64,000 nt of DNA from Blepharisma stoltei (GCA_914767885.1 CAJZBQ010000054.1:62001-126000), one strand, 5' to 3'. Shown: positions 21,101-34,400, numbered from the stretch's first letter. Notes: a model not told the origin generated them from the letters alone. Translations and numbers: made by a program.

Positions 21101-22686
21101 TCCGCATATTTTCCTTTAAAAGTCTCCAAGACGTCACTAATTTTTTTCTTTTTTGAAATTAAAATAAAAGTAGGTTTTTTATTTATTGACTGTCCAGCTT
21201 TTTTAACTATAATTTTAAACACTTGTGGATAAAGCTCGATTTCTAGGTTTCCATTGTGTAAGATGGTTTCGCGGCTAAATTCAGGGCCTCCTCCATACCA
21301 ACTTAGCAGCTCTTTTCACGCGGAGTTTGGGATCAGTTCAAAATGGTCGCCAGCTATGAGACCATCAAAAAGCTTAAGCTCACAGTTTGGGTCTTGAAGC
21401 TCACGGTTGTCAATTTCAATAGGTCGAGATCCTTGCACAACACTTCTTGAACGGATCATTCTTAAAGAGGCCGCTCTTTCGATTTCTGGGTCTTTTTGCT
21501 CTTCTCCTGTAAAATTCACATATCTTTTCCAAGCATCAAATCAGTTTCCAGAAATCGATACAATGCTATTAGATTTTTTAAGTTAACATCCGCCACCAGG
21601 CTGCCTACCTTCAAAACTGCTCTAGAGCATTCATGCCATATTCCTCTAGCCCGTCAAAGTGTGGACACCTTGACCTTTTACACAATGAGGACTCCGATAT
21701 AGAAGTTTGGGCATCGAAAATTCTTTTTGAGCTCAGGCTGCTACTGAGTCCATCAGGTAACAGTCTACCTCCTGATTTAGGTGGCACCTTCTGGTAAATT
21801 TTATTTTTTAGGTCCAGGAGTCCGATAAGAAACCCCCCTGGCTCTTGCTTCCCTGACATGGCTGGATAATAAAATATGCAAGGGAATTTTCGGTCGGGAG
21901 ACCAGAAAATTGGAACTTCGCCAATATTAATACCATTTTCAGAAATCACGTTTCATATGTCTCCCTCTTTTCGGCCTGTTTTTTCAGATTCTGCTAGAAG
22001 GGTCCGAATGATTTCTCTCTCACTGACTGGTGATGGAATTATTTCAAAAGGCTGCAGTACTAAATGAAGCTCCAAATTTTCTAATGCCCAGTTCTTGAAC
22101 TCTTCAAAGCTAAGCTGCTTTTTTTGATTAATACAAATGTCTAATACTGATTCACTATTTTTTGGAAATTGGTCATTTTCTCTTACATTATATTTTTAAA
22201 AAAAAAACTAATTTTACCAAATTTTAAAATATTTTTTTTTAAAATTTTAATAGGGAGATTTATAAAATTTTCACAATATCTTTGAAGCAATTTGATCTCT
22301 TCTGTATCTAATTTTTCACTATTTTTCAAATCAAAGACCTTAAATAGGAATTTACATTTTTCGTCTCTATGCCCTACAATATATTGAGAAACAGTTACGC
22401 ATAAATTGTACCAAGAAATATACCCCGACGAATCACTATCAAAAACTTTAAATGATGACACAACTATTTCTTCAGGAAATTCTTTAAGTAGAGGTAATAA
22501 TTTTCTAAACCCTTTTAGATCAATTCCAGAATCGGTTTGAACTTCTTTAAATTTCAATTTCAGCAGATTAAGTTGTGCAGAGCCAAGCCTATCAAGTTTA
22601 GCATTGTATTCAATGATATTCAGCTTCTTTGGAATTGTAACTGGATTATCTTTAGGTCTTGGCTTATTGCCTATGCATGAACCCAT
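18152..22686 (-). CDS. USP32-like: USP32-like ubiquitin protease: EF-hand, DUSP, ubiquitin-like and USP domains
   Basis: About 1,160 residues after removing four inserts (19140-19496, 20134-20372, 21557-21947, about 22190-22251) and reading UGA as Trp. It starts at ATG 22686 (MGSCIGNK), a classic N-myristoylation/palmitoylation sequence suggesting membrane attachment. EF-hand-like segments follow (FDSDSSGYISWYNL, FDLKNSEKLDTEEI), then the EF/DUSP link SFEEFKNWALENLEL and a DUSP domain with NWFDAWKRYVNF. Next come a ubiquitin-like region, the Cys box TGLVNIGNTCFMNS, QFRGYEQHDSHEFLR, zinc pairs (CEKC, CEKC), LIVHLKRFSFDG and the His box GSVEGGHYTCFCLN...YYDDN. This domain order matches human USP32. 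Spliced junctions such as IWNVISGNWFDAW are strong evidence for the excisions. Confidence 0.9.
19140..19485 (-). mobile_element. SINE-like retroposon (346 bp) in the USP32-like gene
   Basis: Perfect 11-bp duplication AAACAGTGCTA (19129-19139 and 19486-19496). The tail on the minus strand is AACTTGACTTTACTT. Removal restores NTEIPSTVCLSKFDES. Confidence 0.85.
20134..20372. mobile_element. MITE-like IES (CTCCCCCTTTAA ends) in the USP32-like gene
   Basis: TTA at 20131-20133 and 20370-20372; the left end is CTCCCCCTTTAAGAGTG and the right end ATAAAGGGGGATAAG. Excision joins RHQILSL to SNPSPQEEKK, right after the conserved QFRGYEQHDSHEF block. Confidence 0.82.
21557..21939 (-). mobile_element. 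SINE-like retroposon (383 bp) in the DUSP domain
   Basis: Short duplication CAGAAATC (21549-21556 and 21940-21947). Removal gives DIWNVISGNWFDAWKRYVNF, matching a DUSP domain exactly at the junction. Its minus-strand tail is TTAACTTAAAAAATCTAAT. It is the one insert whose duplication holds no TA or TNA. Confidence 0.75.
22190..22251. other. 62-bp TA-flanked IES in the USP32-like gene
   Basis: Almost pure A/T sequence between NFINLP and NVRENDQF. It contains the stop that ends the upstream EF-hand frame. Phase-matched TAs at both ends; an alternative TA a few bases away is possible. Confidence 0.65.
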
Positions 22687-22784
22687 GATAAAGAAAATTC
22701 TTATTATTCCTACATCCACTAATTGAATTTCTATGCATCTTATTAATTATGGGCTTTTTATTAGAAATTCTAACAAATTTAAGC

Positions 22785-24032
22785 TTAAAAGCTTACACAG
22801 ATTGTTTTACAGCCACTTATTGCAGGCCCAGCTTTATCGTCCCTCATTAAAACACTTCTTCGATCAGGAGGCGCTTCAAATATCTCTGTACACTTTTTAC
22901 AAATCAGCTTTTCGACGCTGTCCCATCTTAGGCATTTTTCTGCGTCACTTTTCTTTTTATTCAGTGAATTTTCCAAAAATTCGATTTCTTCTAAAACTTT
23001 TTTGAGTTTTTCTTGGATTTCGTCAGCCTCTTTATCTAATTTTGAGTATTTATTTTCTATGTCTTTTTCAGACTCTTTCATGGTGTCAATGGCTTCGTCA
23101 AGGTTTTTTATTGCTCTTAGCCTTTCTTCGTTGCTTCTTTTTTCTTCGTTGATTACTTCTTGGATTCCGTCTTCTTTGGATTTAAATTCTTCTTTTTTCT
23201 TGTCTAAGCCTTTTGTCATCAAGATAATTTTATTGTCAAGCTCTGCAATTTCGTGTATAAATGACCGAGAATGCTTTTTTACTCCATTCAGCTCGTCCTC
23301 CATCTCTTTAATCCTATCTGATGTAGAGTTTCTATATTCATTGCACTTTGAGCTAATATCAAATTAAGATTAGCATTAAGTTAGATTATTGAGAAACTCC
23401 TGTAGCTCCTGTGGGTACACATCTCCACCTTGCTTCCTTGGGCCTACCGCCGCCCCACCAGGGCTTAACTTCTATTCGCTTTGCGCCGAACGGAGAGCGA
23501 TGTGGGTTGGGTCGCTGTTCCGCACTACAGACGGGCTGTTTGCTTAAAAATTCTAAAAAATGGAATTTCTGGCTGACTCTCGGCAAAACTTGCAGCCAGG
23601 GCATAACTCCTGGTTTCACACTCGGTAATTGTCCGATAGGCCTAGAAAGCTTTGTTGGCTTCACCTTTCCAACTCCAAGTTTTCCCTTTCCCTCGATGTA
23701 AAATCCAGCACCTTAAAGCGACTAAGGCTACCCTAAACATATTAGGATTATTTGCCTAGCATAGCTGTCCATTCTGGTGGCAAAACCTTGCCGTATAAAA
23801 TTAAAATATATGCTTGAAGCTCATGGTCAGGCTAATGCACCATATTTTAATTTGAACTAATATCACAATTGTCGCAAATCCGCTTATTTTCTTTCTTTTT
23901 CTTCGAATGAACGTCACATACTAATTTCCCACAGCTCTCACATGCAAATCCTGATGCTTTTTTCTTGAGAGCTAATCCACACATATAGCACTGATTAATT
24001 GCTTTAGGAGGTGAAGGGCTTGGTGAGCTCAT
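22785..24032 (-). CDS. FYVE-like zinc-finger coiled-coil protein
   Basis: 247 residues after removing the retroposon at 23362-23850. The start is ATG 24032 (MSSPSPSPPKAINQ). Residues 15-56 hold CxxC pairs: CYMCG, CESCG, LVCDVH and CDNCD, the pattern of a FYVE-related or zinc-ribbon finger. Residues 60-190 form a long coiled coil (MEDELNGVKKHSRSF...EKVLEEIEFLENSLNKK). The C-terminus has a second Cys cluster, LICKKC...SGCKTIC. It may bind membranes or act as a RING-type adaptor; the lack of a clear R(R/K)HHCR motif argues against a canonical PI3P-binding FYVE. A decayed copy of the 5' end lies at 10830. Confidence 0.75.
23362..23850 (-). mobile_element. SINE-like retroposon (489 bp) in the zinc-finger gene
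   Basis: Duplication TTTGAGCTAATATCA (23347-23361) and TTTGAACTAATATCA (23851-23865), 14/15. Minus-strand orientation: it begins near AAAATATGGTGCATT and ends with TAACTTAATGCTAATC. Removal restores DNCDISSKCNEYRN. The 90-codon frames on both strands inside it have no coding character. Confidence 0.85.
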
Positions 24033-24048
24033 TTTAATGAATATTAAG

Positions 24049-24679
24049 CTAATTATCATTAACTTTATCAAAATCTAAGTTACTGGATTTGATTTTCCGT
24101 TTTATAAACACGATTTTTCTTATTGGAGGGAATAGAATTTCGTTATCTAATTTTGGGCTGTTTGCAGGGAATGATATATCTATAACTGAGTCGTTTGTAT
24201 AATTCCCTTGTCGGCTAAAAGTTTGGCACCCAACGTCCAGACTTTTAAATATTTTATGCTAAAATGGGTTAAAATTATTCAGAAATTATTTATTGAAAAA
24301 ATTAGAATAGGTTAATTTCATAGAGAATAGGCTCTGAAAAATTTGATTTAGGCACAAAAAGTAGTTTCCTAGCAAAGCTAGCTGGCTTTGGAGTAACATT
24401 TCTCTCAATTTTCTCTTGCGATCGATCATAAGAGTTAAGAAACGATCAGTTAATTCTCGAGCGGATAGGAGAAGGATTTTTGCTGGTAAGCGGCAGAGTA
24501 TTTTGATTATAATTCAGCTCGTTTTTCTTATATTTTCGTTTTAATAAAAAGCTCTTTGGAGTTGGAGTGCTGCAGAAAAAAGGTCACTTAGCTAAAAGCA
24601 TATTATCAATTTTTTTAAGAGTCAATAGGCAATCTTTTCGAGAATTATAATCTCCTGAATTATTTGATTCTTTTTTCAT
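24049..24679 (-). CDS. Small basic protein of unknown function
   Basis: 190 residues from ATG 24679 (MKKESNNSGDYNSRKD) to TAG 24049, hidden in a standard-code search by three UGA codons. It needs removal of a 58-bp IES at 24252-24309, which contains a TAA, giving YEINLFKSLDVGCQTF. It is rich in Lys, Asn, Ser and Pro (STPTPKSFLLKRKYKK, TSKNPSPIRSRI) with no recognised domain. The stop is 17 nt from the start of the next gene, in keeping with the compact gene spacing. Coding status rests on frame openness and composition. Confidence 0.6.
24252..24309. other. 58-bp TA-flanked IES
   Basis: Phase-matched TAs in CTA and ATA codons; the A/T-rich interior holds the TAA that otherwise ends the frame. 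Confidence 0.55.
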
Positions 24680-24871
24680 ATTATCTTAATATATTACCTT
24701 ATTGATCTATTTAATTTCTAGCGTTTCACTATTTAATTTCCTACCTTTACATCTTATTTTTCTGCAATATCAATCTATTATATCTTCTTTTGCTAAATAA
24801 ATTCTCAGTCATTCGATAAAATCATATCAATTTAAATATTCAAATTTTCCATATACTTTAAATCTATCTCA

Positions 24872-25261
24872 CTCCCCCCCCCCCTCCGTGAGCGAACAAA
24901 ACCATTAGAAAAATCGCCATTTTTTGACCAAAAACCCACCCTCCGTGAGTGAACAAAAATTTTTTTAATAGAAAAAATTTTAATGGAAAAAAATTTTGAT
25001 ATATAAGTGATAATTAGTATAATGAAATCTAGAGCTAATTCTGTTTAATTTTAAACAAATTGCGTTTTTTAAAACATAAATTTTGCAAATTAAATTAATA
25101 TTTGCTTCCCAATTTTTGCAAATTAGGATTTTTTTAAATTTCGAAAAAAAAATTTTTTATATAAATTTATATATATAAATTTTTTAAAAAAAAAAAAATA
25201 ACCCCCCTCCGTGAGCGAACAAAATTTTTTTGTTCGCTCACGGAGGGGGGGGGGGGAGTCA
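24872..25261. mobile_element. Palindromic-end MITE, TCA duplication, between divergent genes
   Basis: TCA at 24869-24871 and 25259-25261. CTCCCCCCCCCCTCCGTGAG at the left and the palindromic GTTCGCTCACGGAGG end at the right. It is nearly identical to 11747-12132. It sits in the intergenic spacer 5' of the giant gene, so excision is not constrained by a reading frame. Confidence 0.9.
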
Positions 25262-25439
25262 GAATCAATAAATTTCTCATGAAATTATATACCTTTTTCT
25301 GTATTTATCACCTATATTTCTATTATTTAATAAAAATCCCCAAACCCTAGAGCCAAATATACTTTTTCTGATCCCTCACTACCTTTTCTTATTCTCTCTA
25401 TCCTAATTCTCACATCCTTTCCGTAGATTCATAAAATTA

Positions 25440-28400
25440 ATGGTGATTCTGTTTCTTTTCTTATCTCTTGCTCAGGCAGCAAATGTTTTGAAATGAACAA
25501 CTCAGCCTACTTCTGTAATTATAACATAGACAACTTTAGGCGGCACTTTATCATCAGTCTCCGTTTCTGTTGTAGATTCAACCACCCAAGCAGTTCAAGC
25601 AAGCGCGACTGGCACTATTATTGTAGTTTTGGACTCTGGAACACTAACTGGAAGCACTCGGGTGGCTTTGTCCTCAGGAGTCGCTTCTTTTACTACTTTA
25701 TCGCCTTGAACAGCTGGAAGTCGCTACTTGGTCGCATTTTCAGCTTCTTTAGATCCGGTTTACTCATCAACTTTTACAGTCGCTCAGGCTTATCCGTATT
25801 ATATGACCATTTCTGGGTCGGCAACAGCGACAACAGGCACGACTGGAGGGACTTGAACGGTGACTTTATATGATTATCTTGGAAACTTATATACATCTGC
25901 ATACTCAGTTACTATGACACTTTATGGAAGTGATCCGACTGCAACATTAGGCGGAACAACGACAGTAACTACCTCAAGTGGAGTCGCAACATTCAGCACG
26001 TTAACAATAAGCAAATCAGGCACTTTTTACCTATACCCTACCATTTCTGGGACTTCTATAGTCCCTAATGCTATATCAGTAACAGTTTCTGGCCCATCAA
26101 CACCAGCCTCTATGCAATTTTCAAGCCTTGGCAGTATTGGGATTGGGGATACATTTTCAGTGACTGTCGGGTTTTATGATGCTAGCGGAAATCTGTTAAC
26201 AAATTCAGCATAAATAATATGGCATTCGGTTCGAGAGAAATTAGTTCTGCTAATTTTCTCTCCCTCATGGAATTTTATTTATGGGGTTGGGTTTTCTCTC
26301 GAGAACTTCTGCACAGCAATAGCTGTTTAACTTTTGGGATAACCAAAGGAACAGCTCCTCAGTGCACTCAAAATTTCGGAGTTTTACCTCTCAGCACATC
26401 CCCACGGGAGGATGACCCTTAGGCGGAACACGCGCAGGAGCTGAGTCGAGACAGGGCGACGGCAACGCGCCCGGTGAGATGTGCGGCAAACGGGCGAAGT
26501 GCAGATGAAGGCTTGGCCGGTGGGCTAACCACCGCGATTCTAAGATGGCTCGGCGACGTCATCAGTTTTGCTATAACTCCATTTTTATGGGGTGCGGCAC
26601 TAGACACCTTAAATACCAGACACTAAGTTAAGTTAAGTTAACAAATTCAGCAAGTATAACACTAACTATAAATTCTGGAGCCTTAGGAGGAACTACCACG
26701 CAAACTTCAAGCAGTGGACAAGCAACTTTTTCTTCAATTTACATGGACTCTACAACTACTACAGGATCCAAAACATTGACAGCTACCTGCGCCACATATT
26801 CTTCTATGACAGCCACCACTACATTTACAGCTATAAGAACTGCCGCTTTAGTCTTTACTTTATCAAGTGAGCCACAAGTCTATGCTAATGTCGGAACTTA
26901 CACCTACACTCTCAAGCTGTCAGTAGCACCCCAATCCGGTGTCTCAGTCTCTATTACTAGTGCTGATACTTCAAAAATTACAGTTTCCCCTTCTTCTATA
27001 TCATTTACATCTTCTGATTATAACACTGCCCAAACAATAACTTTAACAATCGATTCTAGTGCTTTTACTTCTTCATCTCCAATGCAGACTGATATAAATA
27101 TTAACCATGATATGACTAGTAGCAGTGATGATAATTATAAAACTTATGGGCTGCTCACAGGCTGTGACCAAATTTCTGGAAGTTCTGGGTCTGGGACGCT
27201 GACTATGACAGTTATAAGTACATATGCAGCAGGAATGGTAGAAATTAAGGGGACGTTTTATGCACAAGAAGGCACCCCAGAAACTTATTATGTGTTTTTG
27301 TCAGCAGCGCCGACTTCTACTGTTACTATTACTCCTACACAATCAGAGTTTACTTTTAGCCCTTCTGATTTATCATTTGATTCAACTAATTATGGAACTG
27401 GCCAAGCTGTTACTTATACTGCGCCTACAGGGACAATTGGCAAACTTTCTTACGAAAAGATAAGCATCTCCCACTCCATCTCTACAAGTGATGAAAAATT
27501 TAAATACGCGGTAGCTCCGAGTGCCGAAATTGTAATAGTCAGTGCTTCTTCAAGCATTTATAAAGTCATCCAATCAACTTGGCCAGTTATATATGAAGGT
27601 TCTACTACAACAACTGCCATTTATACAATTTCTTTATCACAACCGCCTTCATCTTCTTATACAGTTACCATAAATCTTTCTACCTCAGCACCTCTTTCTG
27701 TATCTCCTACGTCCCTTTCTTTTAGTTCTTCTGATTATTCAACAGCTCAAACTGTGACTATTACTTATACACGTGATTCTACTCAAAGAGCTATGACTTA
27801 TTATGTGAAAATTTCTCATTCAGTTTCATCGTCTGATAATGCTTACGATAATATGGAAAATTTCTCAATCGCGAAGGACTTGAATGTTTTTGTTATAAAT
27901 AGCTGCTCTTATGGACAATATACAGATCCTACTAACGGAGGCGGCTGTGGAAACTGTCCTGAAGGATATGAATGCCCAGACCCTGTAACTAAAACTGCAT
28001 GTAGCGCAGGCTATTATAGTCCTGCAGGCAAATTCACCTGCTTACCTTGTCCTCCAGGATACTCTTGTGCAGCTGCTGCTGCAGCTGCTGCTTGTTCATC
28101 AGGATATTATTCATTAGGCTTCGCAAGTTCATGCACACAATGTGCTGCAGGCTATGCTTGTATAAGTGCAAGTGCTCCTCCAGCAGAGTGTCCTTTAGGA
28201 ACTTATTCAGCCGCAGGTGCTACAAGCTGTACAACATTGACTGGCGATTTAGTAGGCTGGCCAAACCAAACGCCTACCTCATGTTCATCAGGGACTATTC
28301 CTTCAGTTATGAGAACTCACTGTGAAACTTGTCCTGCAGGCTGGTATTGCAATGATCCGACAACGCGAACTATGGCTATTTGTCCTGTTGGAAGTTATGC

Positions 28401-31400
28401 AGCACCTGGGAGCTCTTCTTGCACGAGTTGTCCAGCTGGACATGCTTGCTCTAGAAGTGAAGATTTAGGGGTTTGTCCTGATGGATATTATAGCGATGAT
28501 GGGGTAGGATCATGCATTGAGTGCCCTCCTGGCTCATATTGTGCTTCAGGTACTAAAACAACTTGTTCTGGGTCGTCACAATATGGCCAAACAGCATGCC
28601 AACAGTGTCCTGCAGACTATTATTGTCCTGAAGGCCTTCCGCCTATCCCTTGTCCTCCTGGATATGCTTCTACAGCAGGCGACGGTGTTTGTACAAAATG
28701 CAACCTTGGACAATATAGAGGGGTTGGTCAATGCTTAGACTGTCCAGTAGGGTATTTTTGTCCTTCTCCAGTAGCTCCTCCTTACCCTTGCTTTTTTGGG
28801 ACTTATACGTCGACTACAGGTCAAAGCACTTGTACAGCATGCTCTAGTGGATATACTTGTGACCAAGGCTCTAGTTCTGCTACCCAATATGCATGCCCGA
28901 ATGGTTTTAGCTGCAGCTCAGTTCTTGTAGATGGGTCATCTCAATATGCAACTTGGCCTAAACCATGTCCCATAGGATATTATGGATCAGGCTGCACCAC
29001 CAGCTGTCCGGCTGGGTATTATTGTCCTGGAGGCACTATTGATTACCAAAAATTCCCATGCCCTCCTGGCCATTATTGTGCATTAGGATTGTCTACCCCT
29101 ACTTCATGTTCAGCAAATACATATAACCCTAATTGGGAATCTACAAGCTCTTCTGCTTGCACTGCATGCTCTGCTGGATATTTTAGCTATGCAGGATCTC
29201 CTCGACAACTGGTATGTCCTCCTGGGAGTTATTGTACAGGCTCAGCTAGTCCAGCGCAATGTGCTGCAGGTACTTACTTTTTTGGTCTTGGAGCATCTTC
29301 CTCGTCAAATTGCTTAACCTGTCCTAAAGGTTATTATTGCCTTCAAGGTTCCATTCAGCCTACTCCATGTCCTATTTATTACTATTCAAGCTCTACAGGA
29401 CTGACTCAAGCTTCTGACTGCACCAAATGTCCAGCTGGCACTTATTGCCCAGTGACCCGAAGAACGGATACAAGTATTCAATTGCCATGTTGGCCTGGCT
29501 ATTATTGTACATCTGGCTCAGCCCCAACTCAAAACTCTGCAGGCTATATTTGCGAATCAACAAGCTTAACCTCCAGCTCTGACTGCACCACAAGTTGTCT
29601 AGCAGGATACTACTGCCCTGCAGGTACAGCTGATTCTCGTCAGCCGAAAATTCCTTGTCCAGCTGGATCTTACTGTCCAAGTGGCGCAAGCTCAGCTTCA
29701 AAATGTCCAGCAGGCTACTGGTCCAATAAAAATTATTTAACAGCTTCTACTGAATGCTCGCCTTGTCCTGCCGGCTACTATTGCACCCAAGGAACGTCTA
29801 CAGGATGCACTTCTCCCTCTCTCTGCAAACCCGGCTTTTATTGTCCTCCTATGACCACTGCTTATGATTCCAACCCTTGTCCAGCTGGTACATATTCTCC
29901 ATACGCAGGTTTAAGATTTAGTTAGAGTTAAAATGGCATGGAGACCAAGCCCGCTCTTTAAGTCCTTTAGTTGACATCACACATAGTGTGCAGGGATATT
30001 GAAGAAGGGGAAGGGCGTTCAGGAGCGTACATTAGGTAAAGATTTTTCCTAGATTAATAAAGCGCAATGCCAGGAAACTGCTAGCTTATTTAAATCTATG
30101 TATTTTGCCTCAGTGAGAAATAGGTCTGAAAGTTGGAAAGAGTTGTTCAGAAGAGCTAGTGGTATATTTACTGGATATCAGATTTGTTTTGCAGCATAAA
30201 ACCAGGAGTTTCGTATTTCCATTTGGCCAAAAGCCGACCAGAAAATTTGACATTTTGATTTTCTGTGGAAGGAGACTTTTGTTGACGCAGGGTACGGTGG
30301 CTAACTCCCGATCTTCCACTAGGAGCAACTCATGTAATATCTTGCATGAGCCAGCACTCAGACGAAGGGGACTTTAAGGGTGGAGGTAGTCTTTCAGGAA
30401 TTACAGCGAAACTTTCGATAAGATTAATTAAGAATTAAGACGCACTTCATGCTGGTACAACCAATTCAACAACCAGGTGAGTGTGTGACCTCTTTCAGCA
30501 AGTAAGGTCATTCACGAATTAGGATCAAGTGGGAAAGTACTATGGGCGGAGGTAGTCATTCAGGAATCAAGTGGTCTTTTCGATAAGTTTAATAAGCAAT
30601 TAGGTTTAAGATTTAGCGCAGAATGTATCACTTGCCCTAAAGGTTACTACTGTCCATATACATCTACAGGCTTGCAGAAGCCTACAGCTTCAGGCACAGG
30701 ATATGCAGTGACTACAGCAGGTGCTTCATCTAGAACTGCATGCACAGCTGGGTACTATTGTCCGTCTAACGTTAACTCAGTTATGCTGCCTTGTGGAAAA
30801 GGCTACTATTCCTCCTCACAGCAAACCTCATGCACTCAATGTACCGCTGGTTATTACTGCCCTCTTAATAACACCTCAACGAGTTCTATGAACTTAAACC
30901 CATGCCCTGCTGGCTTATACTGTCCGATTGGCACTGATCATTATCCTACAAACCTTTATGATAGATGTCCAGCTGGCTACTATTGTATCCAAGCTACTTC
31001 AAGTCCAACTGCATGCTCAGCAGGTACTTTGAGATCACTACCTGGAGGCTCTCAGTCTTCAGACTGCACAAATGTCCCAGCTGGGTACTATGTTTCATCA
31101 ACAGGAGCTACAAAACCAGACGGAGTGTGTGCTACTGGCTATGTCTGTCCAGCCGGCAGTACTTCTGCTACTGCGACTGCATGTGCCCAAGGGACATTCA
31201 GAATGATTACAGGAGGCACCACTTCTACTGACTGTGGAGAATGTCCGGCAGGGTTTTATTGTCCATCTGGAGCTACTACGCCTACGATATGTCCTGTCGG
31301 AAACTACTGTCCAGCTGGGTCATCTTCTCCTACAGCTTGTGCTGAAGGGACTTTTAACCCAGGAACTCAAATGATTAGATCATCTGACTGTATATCTTGT

Positions 31401-34400
31401 CCAGCAGGCTACTATTGTTCAGGTACTGGGCAAAGCACAACTACAGGCCAATGCACAGCTGGGTACTACTGTTCAGGAGGTAATATAGATACTTATGGCG
31501 CTACTACTTCTTCAAGTTCTCCAAATCTATGCCCAAGCGGAGGGTACTGCCCTACAGGAACTGCTGTCCCAATCCCATGTAGTCCTGGCAAATATTTGCC
31601 ATCTAGTGGTAAATCATCATCAAGTGATTGTCAGGGCTGTCCAGCGGGGAAATATTGTGCAGGTGCTACAAGCTCTCCTACTGGGGACTGTAAAGCTGGA
31701 TTTTACTGCACAGGATCATCTGCTACAGATAGCCAAAATATAGCAAGAGCTGGGTATTATACAAGTTCTGGTGCTTCATCAGATGTTGCATGCTCTGCAG
31801 GGACTTATAACCCTGCTCAAGGTCAAAGTTCATGTCTTACTTGTCCAGATGGTTTTTATTGCCCAACTACTGCTATGACTGCTCCTAACGATGACCCCCC
31901 CTTAATTTTCATGTCTATTGCAACAAAAATTTTTTTGAAAAAATCTTCATGCCTACTCAACACAACATTTTTATAAAAAAAAAAAATAAACAATGCTACT
32001 GTAGCGTGTCAATGACCTTCTCATCGAGATTTGGACGGCTATTGTCATCGCTCGCCATTTTATTAAACTTATCTAGCTAAAAAGTACGGGAAAATTTAAG
32101 ATGCGCATCGAAAATTTTTTGCAAGAGGATTAGATTATTACAGACAGGCGCTAGCCATATTGGTGACGCAGTCATCAAGAACCTCCCGTACGGAAGGTTC
32201 TACCGCTTTCGAATACAGCCCAGAGAGCCTATCCCTCTGACGAGTGCCCTTCCGGTACCTGCTGTCCCCTCCTTGCCTTGCGGCTTCAGTCTTGAGTGGG
32301 CAGCTTATGGATTTCTGCGACATGGGTCATCGGATCCAAAGGATATTGTTGAGCACCTCCATTTCCAACCACAGGAAAGCAGCCAAAGCCTACCCGGATA
32401 CACACTTTCTTGAGCCTGCGTCTGATTTTCGGCTCGGAGTCCGTCCCAGTTTCGCCGTAGCTATAAGGTCTGGACTGCTGCGCCAAGATGGCAGGTTGTC
32501 ACGTGTCGCCATTTTAATGTATATAATTTGTTGCAAGAGACATGAAAATTATTATTTTTTTATATGAAATTTTATATTAAAAATTTGCATTTTTGTTGCA
32601 ATGGACATGAAGATTGAGGGGGGTCATCGTTACAATTTGTCCTGCAGGGTATTACTGTCCAAGTGGCTCAACAACTTATACTGCATGTGCTGCGGGTACT
32701 TATAATCTTTGGACAGGCATGAAATCTTCTAGCGATTGTGTGAGTTGCCCAAGTGGATATGCCTGCACTACTACAGCAATTTCGGCAACATCAAGCATGA
32801 TTCAATGCAGCGCTGGCTATTGGTGTTTAACAGGAGCAAGCTCAGCAACTCCAAGCGATGTTTCTGGAAAATATGGCTCATGCCCTCAAGGCTACTACTG
32901 TCCTGCTGGGAGTGGAGCCCCAACTCCTTGCCCTCCAGGCACCTACGGAGCTTCAACTGGGCTTCAATCCTCAAGTCAGTGCACAGACTGTCCTGCAGGC
33001 AAATATTGTATGGGCTTAGGTTTAACTGCAGTGTCCGGATCTTGTTCAGCTGGCTACTACTGTCCTACTAAAACTACGATCCCTAATCCAATTGCTACCA
33101 TATGCAGTGCAGGCTATTATTGTGCAGCAGGAGTTGGCTCACAAACTCAAGTCCCAGCTGGGTATTATCAGCCAAATAAAGGCCAGTCTACTTACATTGA
33201 TTGCCCAGCAGGTTTTTATTGTCAATTGGGAACTTCAAGTTATATTAACTATGAATGCCTACAAGGCTACTATTGTCCTAAAAATACAGGATCAAGCAAT
33301 GCTTATCCATGCCCAGCTGGAACTTATAACCCTATCGCAGGTGGACAAAGCAGCACATGGTGCTTAAGCTGTGACGCTGGAAAGTACTGTTCAGGAATTG
33401 GGCAATACCAAACTACTGGAAGTTGTACTGCAGGTTATTATTGTCCAACAGGTACAAGTACAGCTACTCCATCAACTACCTATTGTACTGCAGGATATTA
33501 TTGCCCTACAGGAAGCTCTGAGAAAAAAGTATGCGACGCAGGTTATTATTGCTCAGGTGATTATGCAACAGGTAAAACTGGCCAGTGCAGTGCAGGGTAT
33601 TACTGCATATCTAAGGCAACAACAGCTACCCCTGAAGATGGGACAACAGGAAATAAATGTCCTGCTGGTTATTATTGCGGAATTGGAAGTATTGCTCCAA
33701 CACCTTGCCCTGCTGGTACTTATAACAGTGATCAAGAAAAATCTTCATCCACAGACTGCCAGACATGTCCTCAAGGATATTATTGCCAAGGATCAGCATT
33801 AACTGGCACTTCTGGTTCATGTGCAGCAGGATGGTATTGTCCAGCTGGCTCGAAAACAGCTAATGCAAATGAATGTACAGCAGGCCACCAATGCCCAGAA
33901 GGGAGTTATCAAGAAACTGCGTGCACATCAGGAACGTACCAACCTCAAAAATTGCAGTCTTCTTGTGCGACCTGTCCTGCAGGCTATTATTGCAATGGGA
34001 GTGCCTTAACTGTTGCCACAATCTGCCCAGCTGGATATTTTTGTCCTTCAGGAACAGGAGCTTATACAGGAAATGCTTGTGGTGCTGGAACATATAATCC
34101 TGCTACCGGGATGAGTGACTCATCTTCTTGTTTGACATGCCCTCCTGGTAGCTATTGCACAGGAGCTGACCCATCAGTTATTACAGGAACATGTGACGCC
34201 GGCTGTTATTGCAGTGGAGGAGCAACAAGTTCGTGTCAATATTCATGCTCGGCAGGATATTACTGTCCTTCAGGATCTGCTATAGCAATAGAATGTCCGC
34301 CTGGGAAATACTGTGCAACTTCAAATCTACACGCACCCACTGGCTCTTGTACTGAAGGGTATCTCTGCATCCTTAAAGCGACAACTCCAACACCAACAGA

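Noticed and set aside
23386-23701. Overlapping 90-codon frames on both strands
   Set aside because: They lie wholly inside the retroposon at 23362-23850, have no codon or domain character, and mirror its GC content.
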